Made by a program: the position numbers and the translations under genes
Source: a virus
Direction: 5' to 3' (one strand)
Virus record (IMG/VR): IMGVR_UViG_3300025853_000738
Location: 1-22,308 of that record
DNA length: 22,308 nucleotides
The notes under the pieces: generated by a model
Databases searched by the model: none
What the model saw: the letters and a program-made list of their open reading frames with translations, nothing else
What the model was told of the DNA's origin: nothing
In this document: positions 5,874-12,559 of the stretch, one piece after another
Layout of the letters: each line of letters opens with the position of its first letter
How positions within the stretch are numbered: the stretch's first letter is position 1

Positions 5874-6326
5874 GTTATATGACAATAGATTAATTTTGGA
5901 ACACTGTTCTTTAATACTATCAACTCTCCACCCCCTAACATTTGGAACACTGTTCTTCGTTTACTTTTACGTTTATATTACCCTTCTACACCTTGAAGAA
6001 CTCTGTTCTAATTTTTACATTAGTTATTTATAACGCTCCGTTTACTATTTATTAGCGTTGCATTATTTAACGTAACCAAGGATAACTGTAAGTGTATGAT
6101 TTTAAAGAGTTTTACATAGTGTAATTTATATGATATTTTTGGAGAGTCCCACCCAAGGGTGTAAATTAGGAAGCAAATATAGTGCAACATTTGTTTTCTA
6201 TATTTACTCCCTAACAAAAGGGTGATTAGGCACTTTCCAAAAACCACGCCCGCCCCTTTACATACATAAACCATTTTTATTTATTCATTAGTTTAGAACA
6301 TAGTTCTATATCTTATCGCATATTAT
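5874..6326. promoter_or_regulatory. divergent control region with four GAAC-N3-GTTC operators
   Basis: Four 13-bp palindromes occur: GGAACACTGTTCT at 5898-5910 and 5944-5956, AGAACTCTGTTCT at 5997-6009, and AGAACATAGTTCT at 6295-6307. Leftward, TATAAC (5879-5874) and TATAAA (5977-5972) each start 18-19 bases past a palindrome, so the palindrome covers the -35 position. Rightward, TATTAT (6321-6326) follows the fourth site by 13 bases. CGTTTACT also recurs at 5844, 5958 and 6039. I found no gene in 5834-6405. The stretch 6010-6294 holds only small inverted repeats such as CCTAA/TTAGG near 6212-6231. Confidence 0.7.
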
Positions 6327-6405
6327 CACACTCTGTTTTCGTCATTTGACTTTCAATTTACTAACGGTGTACGGTTGGGGAAATTTTAAAAAGGAGATAA
6401 AACCC

Positions 6406-6882
6406 ATGCCATTTAGAAAGCTAACGACTTACGTTTCTGAACACCACTATAAAGAACTCTATAAGTATGCTGAAAACAAGAAAATACCTAAGAGTCGTTT
6501 ATTGGCCATAGCTTTAGATAATGAAATGTCGAATAAGAACCCTTTCGACTACAACCTTGGTGTTGTATCAGCTAAATCAAATGAGTCAGATCAAGCAAAG
6601 ATCATCAATTATGTTAAAACTGCTAAAGGTCACTTAGGTAAAGATTTATTATGTTTGTCTCGCCAAGATATAGGTATCGATGATAAGGCCGATCTTTTAA
6701 AAGCTTTAGAAGACCTCATTAAATCTGGTGTTATCGCCACTTATAAAAAACCTAAATTGGCCAATAGGCCTGAAGAAGCTCCTGGTTATCTTTGCTACAA
6801 ACTTAAAAGTGACATGTTACCTGACGATAAAGAGAAACGTCGTAAACAGTACGAAAAATTAAAAAAAGAATTTGAAAATTAA
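6406..6882 (+). CDS. ribbon-helix-helix-like transcription regulator, 158 aa
   Basis: ATG 6406 is preceded by AAAAAGGAGATAAAACCC, a strong ribosome site, so I prefer it to an earlier start at 6346. Residues 4-40 (KLTTYVSEHHYKELYKYAE, then PKSRLLAIALDNE) match the beta-helix-helix pattern of Arc/MetJ/CopG-type regulators. Residues 80-125 (LLCLSRQDIGI...LEDLIKSGVIATYKK) could be a winged-helix segment. It is the first gene right of the operator region, so it is a leading candidate for the protein that binds the four palindromes. The RHH call rests on pattern only. Confidence 0.65.
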   Translation: MPFRKLTTYVSEHHYKELYKYAENKKIPKSRLLAIALDNEMSNKNPFDYNLGVVSAKSNESDQAKIINYVKTAKGHLGKDLLCLSRQDIGIDDKADLLKALEDLIKSGVIATYKKPKLANRPEEAPGYLCYKLKSDMLPDDKEKRRKQYEKLKKEFEN

Positions 6883-6956
6883 TTATTGACGTACCCTGAT
6901 TTGGGGTTATATGCTTTCTAAACATTGAGACTTATTCTTTTGGAGACTTAAAACAA

Positions 6957-7208
6957 ATGAACGATTTAGTAACGAGTGCTAATTACCACTATAAAGGTAG
7001 CGCACATGTGTCGCACGACATGGAAGTTTATAATATCCTTGGTTTCGTTAAACTTAAAGAACCTGTAACAGGTGAATGGGTTGAAGCGGTATCTTACGTT
7101 AAATACTACGACCCGCATGTGATATTCGTAAGAGAATTAGACGACTTTAAAAATAAATTTACGATCTCTCACGAATTGGTCCCTAGTAGGGAAGGAGTTG
7201 AATTATGA
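6957..7208 (+). CDS. DUF1653-like small protein, 83 aa
   Basis: The core VYNILGFVKLKEPVTGEWVEAVSY...VIFVRELDDFKNKF follows the layout of DUF1653 proteins (YxVLGxxxxxETGExxVxYxxLxxxxxxWVRPxxxF), but it is divergent and lacks the RP. That family is uncharacterised. The leader GGAGACTTAAAACAA resembles those of three other genes here (7495, 15338 and 13435 leftward). It ends in a 4-nt overlap (ATGA) with the next gene, so the two are probably co-translated. Confidence 0.6.
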   Translation: MNDLVTSANYHYKGSAHVSHDMEVYNILGFVKLKEPVTGEWVEAVSYVKYYDPHVIFVRELDDFKNKFTISHELVPSREGVEL

Positions 7209-7474
7209 CTAACACACTACCAAGGATTGATAACACCCCTTTAAGAGGTGATAACACCCCTTTAACAAAGAACACCCACACCCCTTTAACAGGTGATGAA
7301 GTACATTCGTTTATGAAACGCTTCTCCCTCGACATTAACCAATTTGCAAAATTATTAGGTGTATCGCCCCAAGCGGTTAGACTCTGGATCACAGGTTCCC
7401 GCCCCTTTAATGAAACAAACTCGCGACTATTGAGAATGTTTGAACGTAGGCCTTCGCTTATGGGAGAGTTTTAA
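7205..7474 (+). CDS. XRE-like helix-turn-helix protein, 89 aa
   Basis: Residues 38-83 (FMKRFSLDINQFAKLLGVS, PQAVRLWITGSRPF) form a clear helix-turn-helix of XRE/Cro type, with QFAKLLGVSPQAVRLW as helices 2 and 3. The first 33 residues are unusual: the peptide NTPL(R/T) repeats three times, coded by three near-identical DNA blocks (see repeat 7229-7290). Such a short regulator normally acts as a homodimer on palindromic operators. The ribosome site is GGAG six bases before the ATG. Confidence 0.8.
   Translation: MTNTLPRIDNTPLRGDNTPLTKNTHTPLTGDEVHSFMKRFSLDINQFAKLLGVSPQAVRLWITGSRPFNETNSRLLRMFERRPSLMGEF
7229..7290. repeat. three short direct repeats inside the HTH gene
   Basis: GATAACACCCCTTTAA occurs at 7229-7244 and 7250-7265, and ACACCCCTTTAAC at 7278-7290. 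The spacing is 21 and 24 bp. Each CACC is mirrored by a nearby GGTG (for example 7247-7250 and 7292-7295), so small hairpins can also form. The repeats code for the NTPL units of the protein and could double as an operator or iteron set. Confidence 0.8.
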
Positions 7475-7494
7475 TAATAACTAAGGAGACTAAA

Positions 7495-8310
7495 ATGTTA
7501 TTGAAAAAAGTAAAGTTAAGTGATGTAGCTCTTATTGAAAACTCAAGAGCTAATGAAGAAGATTGTTCCGAGCTTATGGAGTCAATTAAAGAATCCGGTT
7601 TGATTCAGCCAGTTGTTGTGACTAAAGCTTTTAATGGTAGAGGTAAAAAACCTTATGTATTGGTGGCGGGCAATCGTCGTTTTAGGGCCGTTAAAAATTT
7701 AGGTGAAGCATCGGTTGACGCTGTTATTAACGACAATATTAAGGATATGGCCGACCTCTTGGTTTTTAATATGTCTGAAAACTTGCAACGTAAAGATGTT
7801 TCAGCTTTTGAACAAGGTAGACTTCTCAAACTTCTTATTACTAAACATTTCCTAACGAAAAAAGAGTGTTCCGTTCGTTTAGGTATTACTGAAGCAAGAG
7901 TAGAATCGTTACTCAATGCTTTTGGTGCTTTCCCTCAAAAATACACTGAGAAGATTACCACCGATACCAATGCCGTTAGAAAAAAAGGTTTAGTTGGTTT
8001 AAGTACCGCTACAACCGTTGCGAATCTTCAAAAATCTAACCTTATTAGTAGGTCAGAAGGACAAGAAATTTTAGACGGCGTTCTAAATGGAAAGTATAAC
8101 TCTACAACTGTTAGAGCAATGGCCGGAACCATAAGAAAAGGTGCATCTTTTAGACAGTTTAAAAATGGTTCTAAAAGTATTGGTTACACCACTGTTAGGG
8201 TTCCTCTTTACGTATCGGAAAAAGAAGACATTGAAGGTGGTATAACAGAATATCTAATGCAGTTGATTTATGGTGAGAGTAAAGATCATTTTACTCGACC
8301 GAGGTTTTAA
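7495..8310 (+). CDS. ParB/Spo0J-like nuclease-domain protein, 271 aa
   Basis: The N-terminal third is a ParB/sulfiredoxin-like domain: MESIKESGLIQPVVVT (residues 29-44), then VLVAGNRRFRAVKNLG near 59-74, the place of the GERRxxA CTP-binding motif, then MSENLQRKDVSAFEQGRLL near 93-111. A KorB/ParB-type helix-turn-helix follows at about 118-140 (TKKECSVRLGITEARVESLL). The C-terminal 80 residues do not resemble a ParB dimer domain that I know. No ParA ATPase is encoded nearby, so classical DNA segregation is not proven; phage ParB-like proteins can also be regulators. The ribosome site AAGGAGACTAAA is excellent. Confidence 0.8.
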   Translation: MLLKKVKLSDVALIENSRANEEDCSELMESIKESGLIQPVVVTKAFNGRGKKPYVLVAGNRRFRAVKNLGEASVDAVINDNIKDMADLLVFNMSENLQRKDVSAFEQGRLLKLLITKHFLTKKECSVRLGITEARVESLLNAFGAFPQKYTEKITTDTNAVRKKGLVGLSTATTVANLQKSNLISRSEGQEILDGVLNGKYNSTTVRAMAGTIRKGASFRQFKNGSKSIGYTTVRVPLYVSEKEDIEGGITEYLMQLIYGESKDHFTRPRF

Positions 8311-8565
8311 ATGATAACAGTAACAGCAGGTAAGGTGAGCGTTACAGGTAGAAACTTTACAAGTATCTCTCCCGACTTCCTAAGTGAATTAAGAAAGAGT
8401 GCAGGTCTTAGTCATAGGGCGGTGGCTAGTTTAGTAGGTTACAAAAGTTCAACAGGATATAGCGGTTATGAGTATGGTGAAGCGACTCCTTCAATTGATA
8501 CGTTCACCAAGATAGTTAAGGCAATTGTGCCTGGTAAAGAGTTAAAGATAAAGGTGGGGTTGTAG
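8311..8565 (+). CDS. XRE-family HTH protein, 84 aa
   Basis: Residues 24-70 (FLSELRKSAGLSHRAVASLVGY, then GYSGYEYGEATPSIDTFTKIVKAI) are a standard XRE/Cro fold with an EYGEATPSIDTF segment after the recognition helix. The first 22 residues form a short beta-like extension. The start follows the ParB-like gene's stop directly (TAAATG) with GAGG upstream, so they are cotranscribed. This is the second XRE-type protein in the run and another candidate for binding the palindromic operators or the in-gene repeats. Confidence 0.8.
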   Translation: MITVTAGKVSVTGRNFTSISPDFLSELRKSAGLSHRAVASLVGYKSSTGYSGYEYGEATPSIDTFTKIVKAIVPGKELKIKVGL

Positions 8566-8613
8566 ATGCCTAGATATAGAGGAATTAGTAGTAAGGTTAT
8601 CGTAAGAGGTTAA
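8566..8613 (+). CDS. possible 15-aa basic peptide
   Basis: An ATG directly after the stop of the XRE gene opens a 15-codon frame, MPRYRGISSKVIVRG. It has AGGTGG upstream and ends four bases before the next start. The peptide is arginine- and lysine-rich. It may be a real micro-protein or just a coupling device that carries ribosomes from one gene to the next. The exact fit between neighbours is the main support. Confidence 0.35.
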   Translation: MPRYRGISSKVIVRG

Positions 8614-8617
8614 AATA

Positions 8618-8866
8618 ATGAGTTTAGAATTTATAGTAGGGTCATCAATTGTTGGAGGAATATCTGCACTCTTGGCGATACTAGGTTTTATTTATTATAA
8701 GTATAAAGATAACGAAGACGTTAAGAATATAGTTGATTTCGCCATAACTTTTATAGTCGGCACAGTGTTTTTAGTATTTTTCATACTGTTTCTCTACAGT
8801 GTAGTTATCCCTTTCGTAGGCGCAACGGCCATAGAATGGTGGAACGTAATTGTGAGTTGGTTTTAA
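8618..8866 (+). CDS. small two-TM membrane protein, 82 aa
   Basis: Two strongly hydrophobic segments are visible. Residues 5-26 (FIVGSSIVGGISALLAILGF) are followed by a charged loop YYKYKDNEDVK, and residues 40-70 (DFAITFIVGTVFLVFFILFL, continuing) end in an aromatic tail WWNVIVSWF. There is no signal peptidase site. The size and two-helix layout fit a class II holin, but the gene lies among regulators with no lysozyme beside it. An immunity or superinfection-exclusion protein is as likely. Membrane location is clear, function is not. Confidence 0.65.
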   Translation: MSLEFIVGSSIVGGISALLAILGFIYYKYKDNEDVKNIVDFAITFIVGTVFLVFFILFLYSVVIPFVGATAIEWWNVIVSWF

Positions 8867-8884
8867 ACTTAAAGGGTATTGGTT

Positions 8885-9115
8885 ATGACACCGTTAAACA
8901 TGTTATTAGTTAGTAATTTTATTTTCACTCTTCACAAACTGGATCGTTTTGAAAGAAAGTCTTTAAATGTTTGTACTTTATATAGTCGCACAGTTGAAGA
9001 CTATACTCCATTGTTATGCGGTTGTTCTAAGCAACTTGGTGTACGTAAAAAGTCCAAGAGACTATTTAAGATTTGTCAGTTATTGAAAAAAGAAAGAGGT
9101 GAGTATGACTTGTGA
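8885..9115 (+). CDS. hypothetical basic protein, 76 aa
   Basis: I choose ATG 8885 (MTPLNMLLVSNFIFTLHKLD), eight bases after AAAGGG; a TTG two codons earlier is also open. The protein is basic with four cysteines spread as NVCTLY, LLCGCSKQ and FKICQLL, and a lysine-rich tail. No family is recognised. It overlaps the next small gene by 11 bases. Confidence 0.55.
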   Translation: MTPLNMLLVSNFIFTLHKLDRFERKSLNVCTLYSRTVEDYTPLLCGCSKQLGVRKKSKRLFKICQLLKKERGEYDL

Positions 9116-9236
9116 AATGAAAAAAGAACGCGACGAGCTTGCAAAAGCATTGCTGCAATCGCACGAACAATACTATGGTGGTGATGATTACGAGAGAGCA
9201 ATCCAACTCGCCAAGAGGATAAAGGGGGGAGAGTGA
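9105..9236 (+). CDS. hypothetical protein, 43 aa
   Basis: Translation from ATG 9105 gives MTCEMKKERDELAKALLQSH followed by EQYYGGDDYERAIQLAKRIK, a short helical protein of alternating charge. AGAGGTGAG precedes the start. Its stop overlaps the next start (TGATG). An internal ATG at codon 5 is a second possible start. The protein may form a small coiled coil. Family unknown. Confidence 0.55.
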   Translation: MTCEMKKERDELAKALLQSHEQYYGGDDYERAIQLAKRIKGGE

Positions 9237-9439
9237 TGAGTGACATAACATACTTAGATAAAATACATAAAGATTTAGAACGTATTTCCCATCAACGTAA
9301 GAATGTTACTAGCGATGGTTTAACCGTTTACGAAAGAGAAAATCTTGAACTCTTGGCGTTCATGGCAAAACGGTTAATTAATATAGAAATAAGAATTGAC
9401 GAGTTAAACGAAACAGTTTGGAAAAATACGGAACATTAA
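9236..9439 (+). CDS. hypothetical protein, 67 aa
   Basis: The ATG at 9236 overlaps the stop of the previous gene (TGATG) and follows GGGGGGAGAG, one of the strongest ribosome sites in the window. The product is helical (MSDITYLDKIHKDLERISHQ ... AFMAKRLINIEIRIDELNET). The heptad spacing of Leu and Ile in the second half suggests a coiled coil. No family is recognised. The stop overlaps the next start by one base (TAATG). Confidence 0.6.
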   Translation: MSDITYLDKIHKDLERISHQRKNVTSDGLTVYERENLELLAFMAKRLINIEIRIDELNETVWKNTEH

Positions 9440-9696
9440 TGAACGATAAAATATTTAAACCCGGTGTTTATTTAAAACCTAATGGTGACTTAGTTGCAAT
9501 CTTTACTGAATTGAGTGACGACGGTGTTTACTGGAAAGTGATGGACGGTAGAAAGTGTACCAACAAAGTGTTAAATTCTTTTTACAAAATGCAAGGTTTA
9601 CCTAGACCTTATATGGAATGGACTTCCAATTCACCTCGATTAGGGTGGGGTGGAACTGAGTTCTTATTAAAGTGCGAATACTTAGGTGAGCTTTAA
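9439..9696 (+). CDS. hypothetical protein, 85 aa
   Basis: Begins MNDKIFKPGVYLKPNGDLVA and looks all-beta, with a Trp-rich C-terminal part (YMEWTSNSPRLGWGGTEFLL). It is the last gene of the rightward regulator run. I choose the ATG that overlaps the upstream stop by one base over an earlier TTG. Its own stop (9694-9696) overlaps the stop of the convergent gene 9693-9857, so no terminator can lie between the two operons. Function unknown. Confidence 0.6.
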   Translation: MNDKIFKPGVYLKPNGDLVAIFTELSDDGVYWKVMDGRKCTNKVLNSFYKMQGLPRPYMEWTSNSPRLGWGGTEFLLKCEYLGEL

Positions 9697-9857
9697 TTGT
9701 TCGCCTTCGCTTTTTTCAATCTGTCCCGCAACTCTTTGGGCATGGGCCATTTTCCCCACATTTTATAGGACTCATCGATCCAATCGTTGATGAAACGAAG
9801 AGTGTATTCTAAGTAATCCAAACGTTTTTTCATGTCGCGTATTTCTTTTTCAGTCAC
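9693..9857 (-). CDS. hypothetical protein, 54 aa, GTG start
   Basis: Reading leftward from GTG at 9857 gives MTEKEIRDMKKRLDYLEYTL, then RFINDWIDESYKMWGKWPMP and a basic tail. The GTG overlaps the upstream gene's TGA by four bases (GTGA), and GGAGAGTGAAGG lies just before it, so the start is well supported. The product is helical, charged and perhaps a coiled coil. It is the last gene of the leftward replication operon and meets the rightward operon stop-to-stop. Confidence 0.65.
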   Translation of the reverse strand: MTEKEIRDMKKRLDYLEYTLRFINDWIDESYKMWGKWPMPKELRDRLKKAKANN

Positions 9858-10042
9858 CCTTCACTCTCCAATAATCTTTTCTTTTTCAAGTAAACCGATC
9901 CGTTGAATTTTGTTTCAACTTTAAACTTTGGTTTAGTCGGTCGCCTGTTAAGTCTATTTTTATCTCTAACAGTATTACAAAACTCTTTTTCACCGTCAGA
10001 TAATTTAATGTTTTTCAACGCTTCTTTAGTGGTGTTTTTCAT
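9854..10042 (-). CDS. hypothetical basic protein, 62 aa
   Basis: A lysine- and arginine-rich protein, MKNTTKEALKNIKLSDGEKE followed by RDKNRLNRRPTKPKFKVETK, with one cysteine. The start overlaps the upstream stop by four bases (ATGA), and GAGGATAGA precedes it. The charge suggests nucleic-acid or nucleoprotein binding, which is inference. No family is recognised. Confidence 0.6.
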   Translation of the reverse strand: MKNTTKEALKNIKLSDGEKEFCNTVRDKNRLNRRPTKPKFKVETKFNGSVYLKKKRLLESEG

Positions 10043-10296
10043 TCTATCCTCGCTCGTTCAACAGTTAACTTAGCTTCTACCAATACTCTCGCTCTATTCA
10101 AGCAATCTTGGTAATCCATTATCTTTTTATTTCTTCGCCACATGACAGATGCTAAACAACCAACGCAAGTTATCTTCTCTTGATCCAGAGTTGATTCAAA
10201 CCCCCACAAAGCTTTCGAGTTGCAAAAGTTCTGTTCATGGTGAACTATTGTTTCATCGTATTTACGTTTAACGGTCTTGTGGTATTTACTGTTCAT
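10039..10296 (-). CDS. cysteine-containing protein, 85 aa
   Basis: Begins MNSKYHKTVKRKYDETIVHH and has one cysteine-pair motif, ITCVGCLASVMWRR near residues 43-56, plus NFCNSKALWGF earlier. With HH and Cys upstream, a single zinc site is possible. The 3' half is helical and ends RARIE. It overlaps the upstream zinc protein by 11 bases and the downstream gene by four. The pair of Cys-rich genes after the primase is likely a functional group, but the role is unknown. Confidence 0.6.
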   Translation of the reverse strand: MNSKYHKTVKRKYDETIVHHEQNFCNSKALWGFESTLDQEKITCVGCLASVMWRRNKKIMDYQDCLNRARVLVEAKLTVERARIE

Positions 10297-10579
10297 TATG
10301 TTCCAGCTTGCATTTAGGACAGATCATTCCTCTACTTCTCGCCCATATATAACAGCAATCATCGTTATCGCATTGAGCGTAAAGCGTGGGGAATTGCTCT
10401 ATTTTATTTTCCATTTTTCGCGCCCACTGTATTTTATTTCTACAAACGTTACAGTAACTTCTAGGTGTTCCTTTCCAACTAGACATTGAAAAACGACTAA
10501 AAGGTAAAACCTCTTTACAACCGTTACACTCTTTTATCTTTCGTTCGTGACAAGTGAACGAAGCTACACCTTTAGGCAT
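10286..10579 (-). CDS. double zinc-site protein, 97 aa
   Basis: The first half, CNGCKEVLPFSRFSMSSWKG, then CNVCRN, is the zinc ribbon often found in front of phage HNH/endonuclease VII-like domains (CxxCxxxxPxxxFxxx...YCxxCR). The second half has CDNDDCC and ICPKC, a second cysteine cluster. No nuclease DH/N motif follows, so this looks like a stand-alone zinc adaptor rather than an enzyme. The ATG at 10579 overlaps the primase-helicase stop by eight bases with GAGGTG upstream. Confidence 0.7.
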   Translation of the reverse strand: MPKGVASFTCHERKIKECNGCKEVLPFSRFSMSSWKGTPRSYCNVCRNKIQWARKMENKIEQFPTLYAQCDNDDCCYIWARSRGMICPKCKLEHNEQ

Positions 10580-12512
10580 TTTTCACCTCTTTACCGTCCA
10601 TATCCGTTATCATATAAACTTTTCCACCTGCCTCAATGTCAGGGTTAAGTATCGTTTTAACCATCTCGCCCATGTGTCCTTCATAACAAAGAAGTGCTAG
10701 AGCTTGATTCGTTCTCTCTTTGCTTATCTTATCTGCTTGAGCGTTGAAGTGTGCTGTGATTATTTCTTTATTTGGGTATCGTCCAGCGTTTCGTTGAGTT
10801 TTAATATAACCAAAAACTCTTTCAGTATCGCTCGCTTTGTCTAACTCTTCTTTAATCTTCTCAGCAACGACAGTTACTTTAGAAAATAAGAAACCTTCTC
10901 TAACAATTAAAAACGGTTCATTAAAAAGCGGACTACCATCTGAAAACTTATTCACGTTGCACATCATTGCTGATTGGTTCTCAGTCAAGTCGTTTCCGGT
11001 TAACTGTTTGTACTCTTCATGATCGACAAGACGAAGGACGCGACTCACTCTTGAATGAGAAGGTAACGCTGTTCCACCACGACCTGCAAATTGAGTCATG
11101 TCCTTGGTAGATGAAGAAGCTTTACCCATGTGATTAATCATCTCAACACACGCATTACTTTTAACAACTAAACGTCCCATAAATTTCGCGACGATTTTAG
11201 ACATGTCGTTAAGTGCGCTTTCACTTCCCCAAAACGAAGCAATTGGATCAAATACAATCATATCGGGTTTTAAATCTTCGATTGCTTCACATACTTTACT
11301 ATACGCCTCGGTGTTTAACGTTATAAAACCATTACGAGCTTTATCGATTAAACAAAGGTCTTCATCTTTTTTAATTAGAATATTGTTTTTTATTTTTGCT
11401 ACTTTCTCACGATCTTTATGAATGTCCATTTGTTTTAAAATAGAACCTATCATCGCCGCTAATTTTTCAGCGGTGTCTTCACCTGTGACAAATAGAGTAC
11501 GACCACCACCTTCTAACAAACACTCATGGCCAAGGAAAGGTTCACCTAGAGCAAGACATACTGCCTCGTAAAGTTTCAATGTTGTTTTACCTGTACCACC
11601 ATCGGCGGTTGTTAAGTGAATATCTTGAGTTGACCAATCTTTAAAAATCTGTGGTCTTTTTAATTTGGAGAAATTCATTAAATCGTATGTTGTAAAAAAC
11701 GATGGTGTCCAACGTTCTGGTGGCGTTGCTTCAAAAGTCGGAACAAGTAGTTCAGGTTGTCGATTACCGAAGGGACTTATAACAGGGTTTGAGGCACCAC
11801 CTTTAAGTCCTGATTCAATTGTTGCCCTTGCTTCTTGATCTGGTTTACCGCGCTCTTTAGCAGCGTTAAATAACTCGTTATAAGCATGTTCACGATCAAC
11901 GCTTCCGCTCGTTACTAATTGGCCTATTTTATATGCTTCAGTGTTGAGAACGTTGTTAGATTCTCCTTCGGGAGCGTTGCGTATATTTTCACACGATTCA
12001 TCTAATTTTTGCTTGACAATTTCCGGGTCGATTTTAACCACATCTTCTAGATTGACAGCTTCTTTTTCAACCGCTAGGGCGTGGGATTTAAACCAATCAG
12101 GAGCTTCACAAATTGGAGTGTTATCAACGCCATAAAAAATTACATACCCATCTGCCCCACGAATATCTAAACCTTGATCGAAACCAGCGCGGTTCCCATA
12201 TCGTTTTCCATCTTTAGGATATTTGAAAAAATAATGAACACCACCTGAACGAGTTCGTTGACTCATTGTAATTGGGATATTGTATTTTTTAATTGTTTCA
12301 AGACCGCCACTTTTAACATCAACGTCGAGAACGAGCAGGTCGTTATCAGGGCCAGTCGGGAGTCCGTAGAATTTTAGTTGAGGGTATTGAGTTGACCAAG
12401 AATTAATAACGCCTTGGTCGCTTGAACAATCTTCGCGCCATTTAAAACCCTTGACTGGTACTTTACGTCCATCGGGCGTGAGAGTAGCTGGAAAGAACTT
12501 CCAAATGCTCAA
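10572..12512 (-). CDS. primase-polymerase / RepA-like helicase fusion, 646 aa
   Basis: A two-domain replication protein. Residues 1-140 are an archaeo-eukaryotic-type primase-polymerase (prim-pol): LDVDV with catalytic D63 and D65, SGGVHYFF with H93, and LDIRGADGYVI with D116. Residues 290-500 are a hexameric RecA-like ATPase: Walker A GGTGKTT (305-311), Walker B DMIVFDP (417-423), INHMGK (459-464) and GRGGTALPSHSRVSRVLRL. The order matches phage and plasmid D5/RepA-type primase-helicases that unwind and prime at the fork. The start is TTG: an in-frame TAA lies three codons upstream and the conserved FFPATLTPDGRKVPVKGFKW follows at once. AGGAT sits eight bases before it, and the stop of a 15-codon leader overlaps it. 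Confidence 0.9.
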   Translation of the reverse strand: MSIWKFFPATLTPDGRKVPVKGFKWREDCSSDQGVINSWSTQYPQLKFYGLPTGPDNDLLVLDVDVKSGGLETIKKYNIPITMSQRTRSGGVHYFFKYPKDGKRYGNRAGFDQGLDIRGADGYVIFYGVDNTPICEAPDWFKSHALAVEKEAVNLEDVVKIDPEIVKQKLDESCENIRNAPEGESNNVLNTEAYKIGQLVTSGSVDREHAYNELFNAAKERGKPDQEARATIESGLKGGASNPVISPFGNRQPELLVPTFEATPPERWTPSFFTTYDLMNFSKLKRPQIFKDWSTQDIHLTTADGGTGKTTLKLYEAVCLALGEPFLGHECLLEGGGRTLFVTGEDTAEKLAAMIGSILKQMDIHKDREKVAKIKNNILIKKDEDLCLIDKARNGFITLNTEAYSKVCEAIEDLKPDMIVFDPIASFWGSESALNDMSKIVAKFMGRLVVKSNACVEMINHMGKASSSTKDMTQFAGRGGTALPSHSRVSRVLRLVDHEEYKQLTGNDLTENQSAMMCNVNKFSDGSPLFNEPFLIVREGFLFSKVTVVAEKIKEELDKASDTERVFGYIKTQRNAGRYPNKEIITAHFNAQADKISKERTNQALALLCYEGHMGEMVKTILNPDIEAGGKVYMITDMDGKEVKNA

Positions 12513-12556
12513 AGTGTTTTATCCTGGTTTAATTTCATATTGTTTTTAAGCCTCAT
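12509..12556 (-). CDS. 15-aa leader peptide coupled to the primase-helicase
   Basis: Leftward from ATG 12556 the frame MRLKNNMKLNQDKTL ends with TGA at 12511-12509, overlapping the TTG start (12512-12510) of the primase-helicase. The AAGAGACTTTTA before its ATG resembles the GGAGACTTAAA leaders of four other genes here. Terminating ribosomes would be placed at the poor TTG codon, which suggests translational coupling. The GAGACTT of its ribosome region pairs with an upstream AAGTCTC, so translation may be regulated by RNA folding. Confidence 0.45.
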   Translation of the reverse strand: MRLKNNMKLNQDKTL

Positions 12557-12559
12557 TAA

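Noticed and set aside
6020-6274. Leftward 84-codon frame in the operator gap
   Set aside because: No ribosome site precedes its ATG, it runs through an operator-flanked non-coding stretch, and its sequence looks like random translation.
5898-6307. Palindromes as LexA (SOS) boxes
   Set aside because: Known LexA boxes of similar sequence have a four-base centre with CG ends; these have a three-base centre and A/G at the ends.
6346-6351. TTGACT as the -35 of a promoter for the 6406 gene
   Set aside because: No acceptable -10 lies 16-19 bases downstream (GTACGG).
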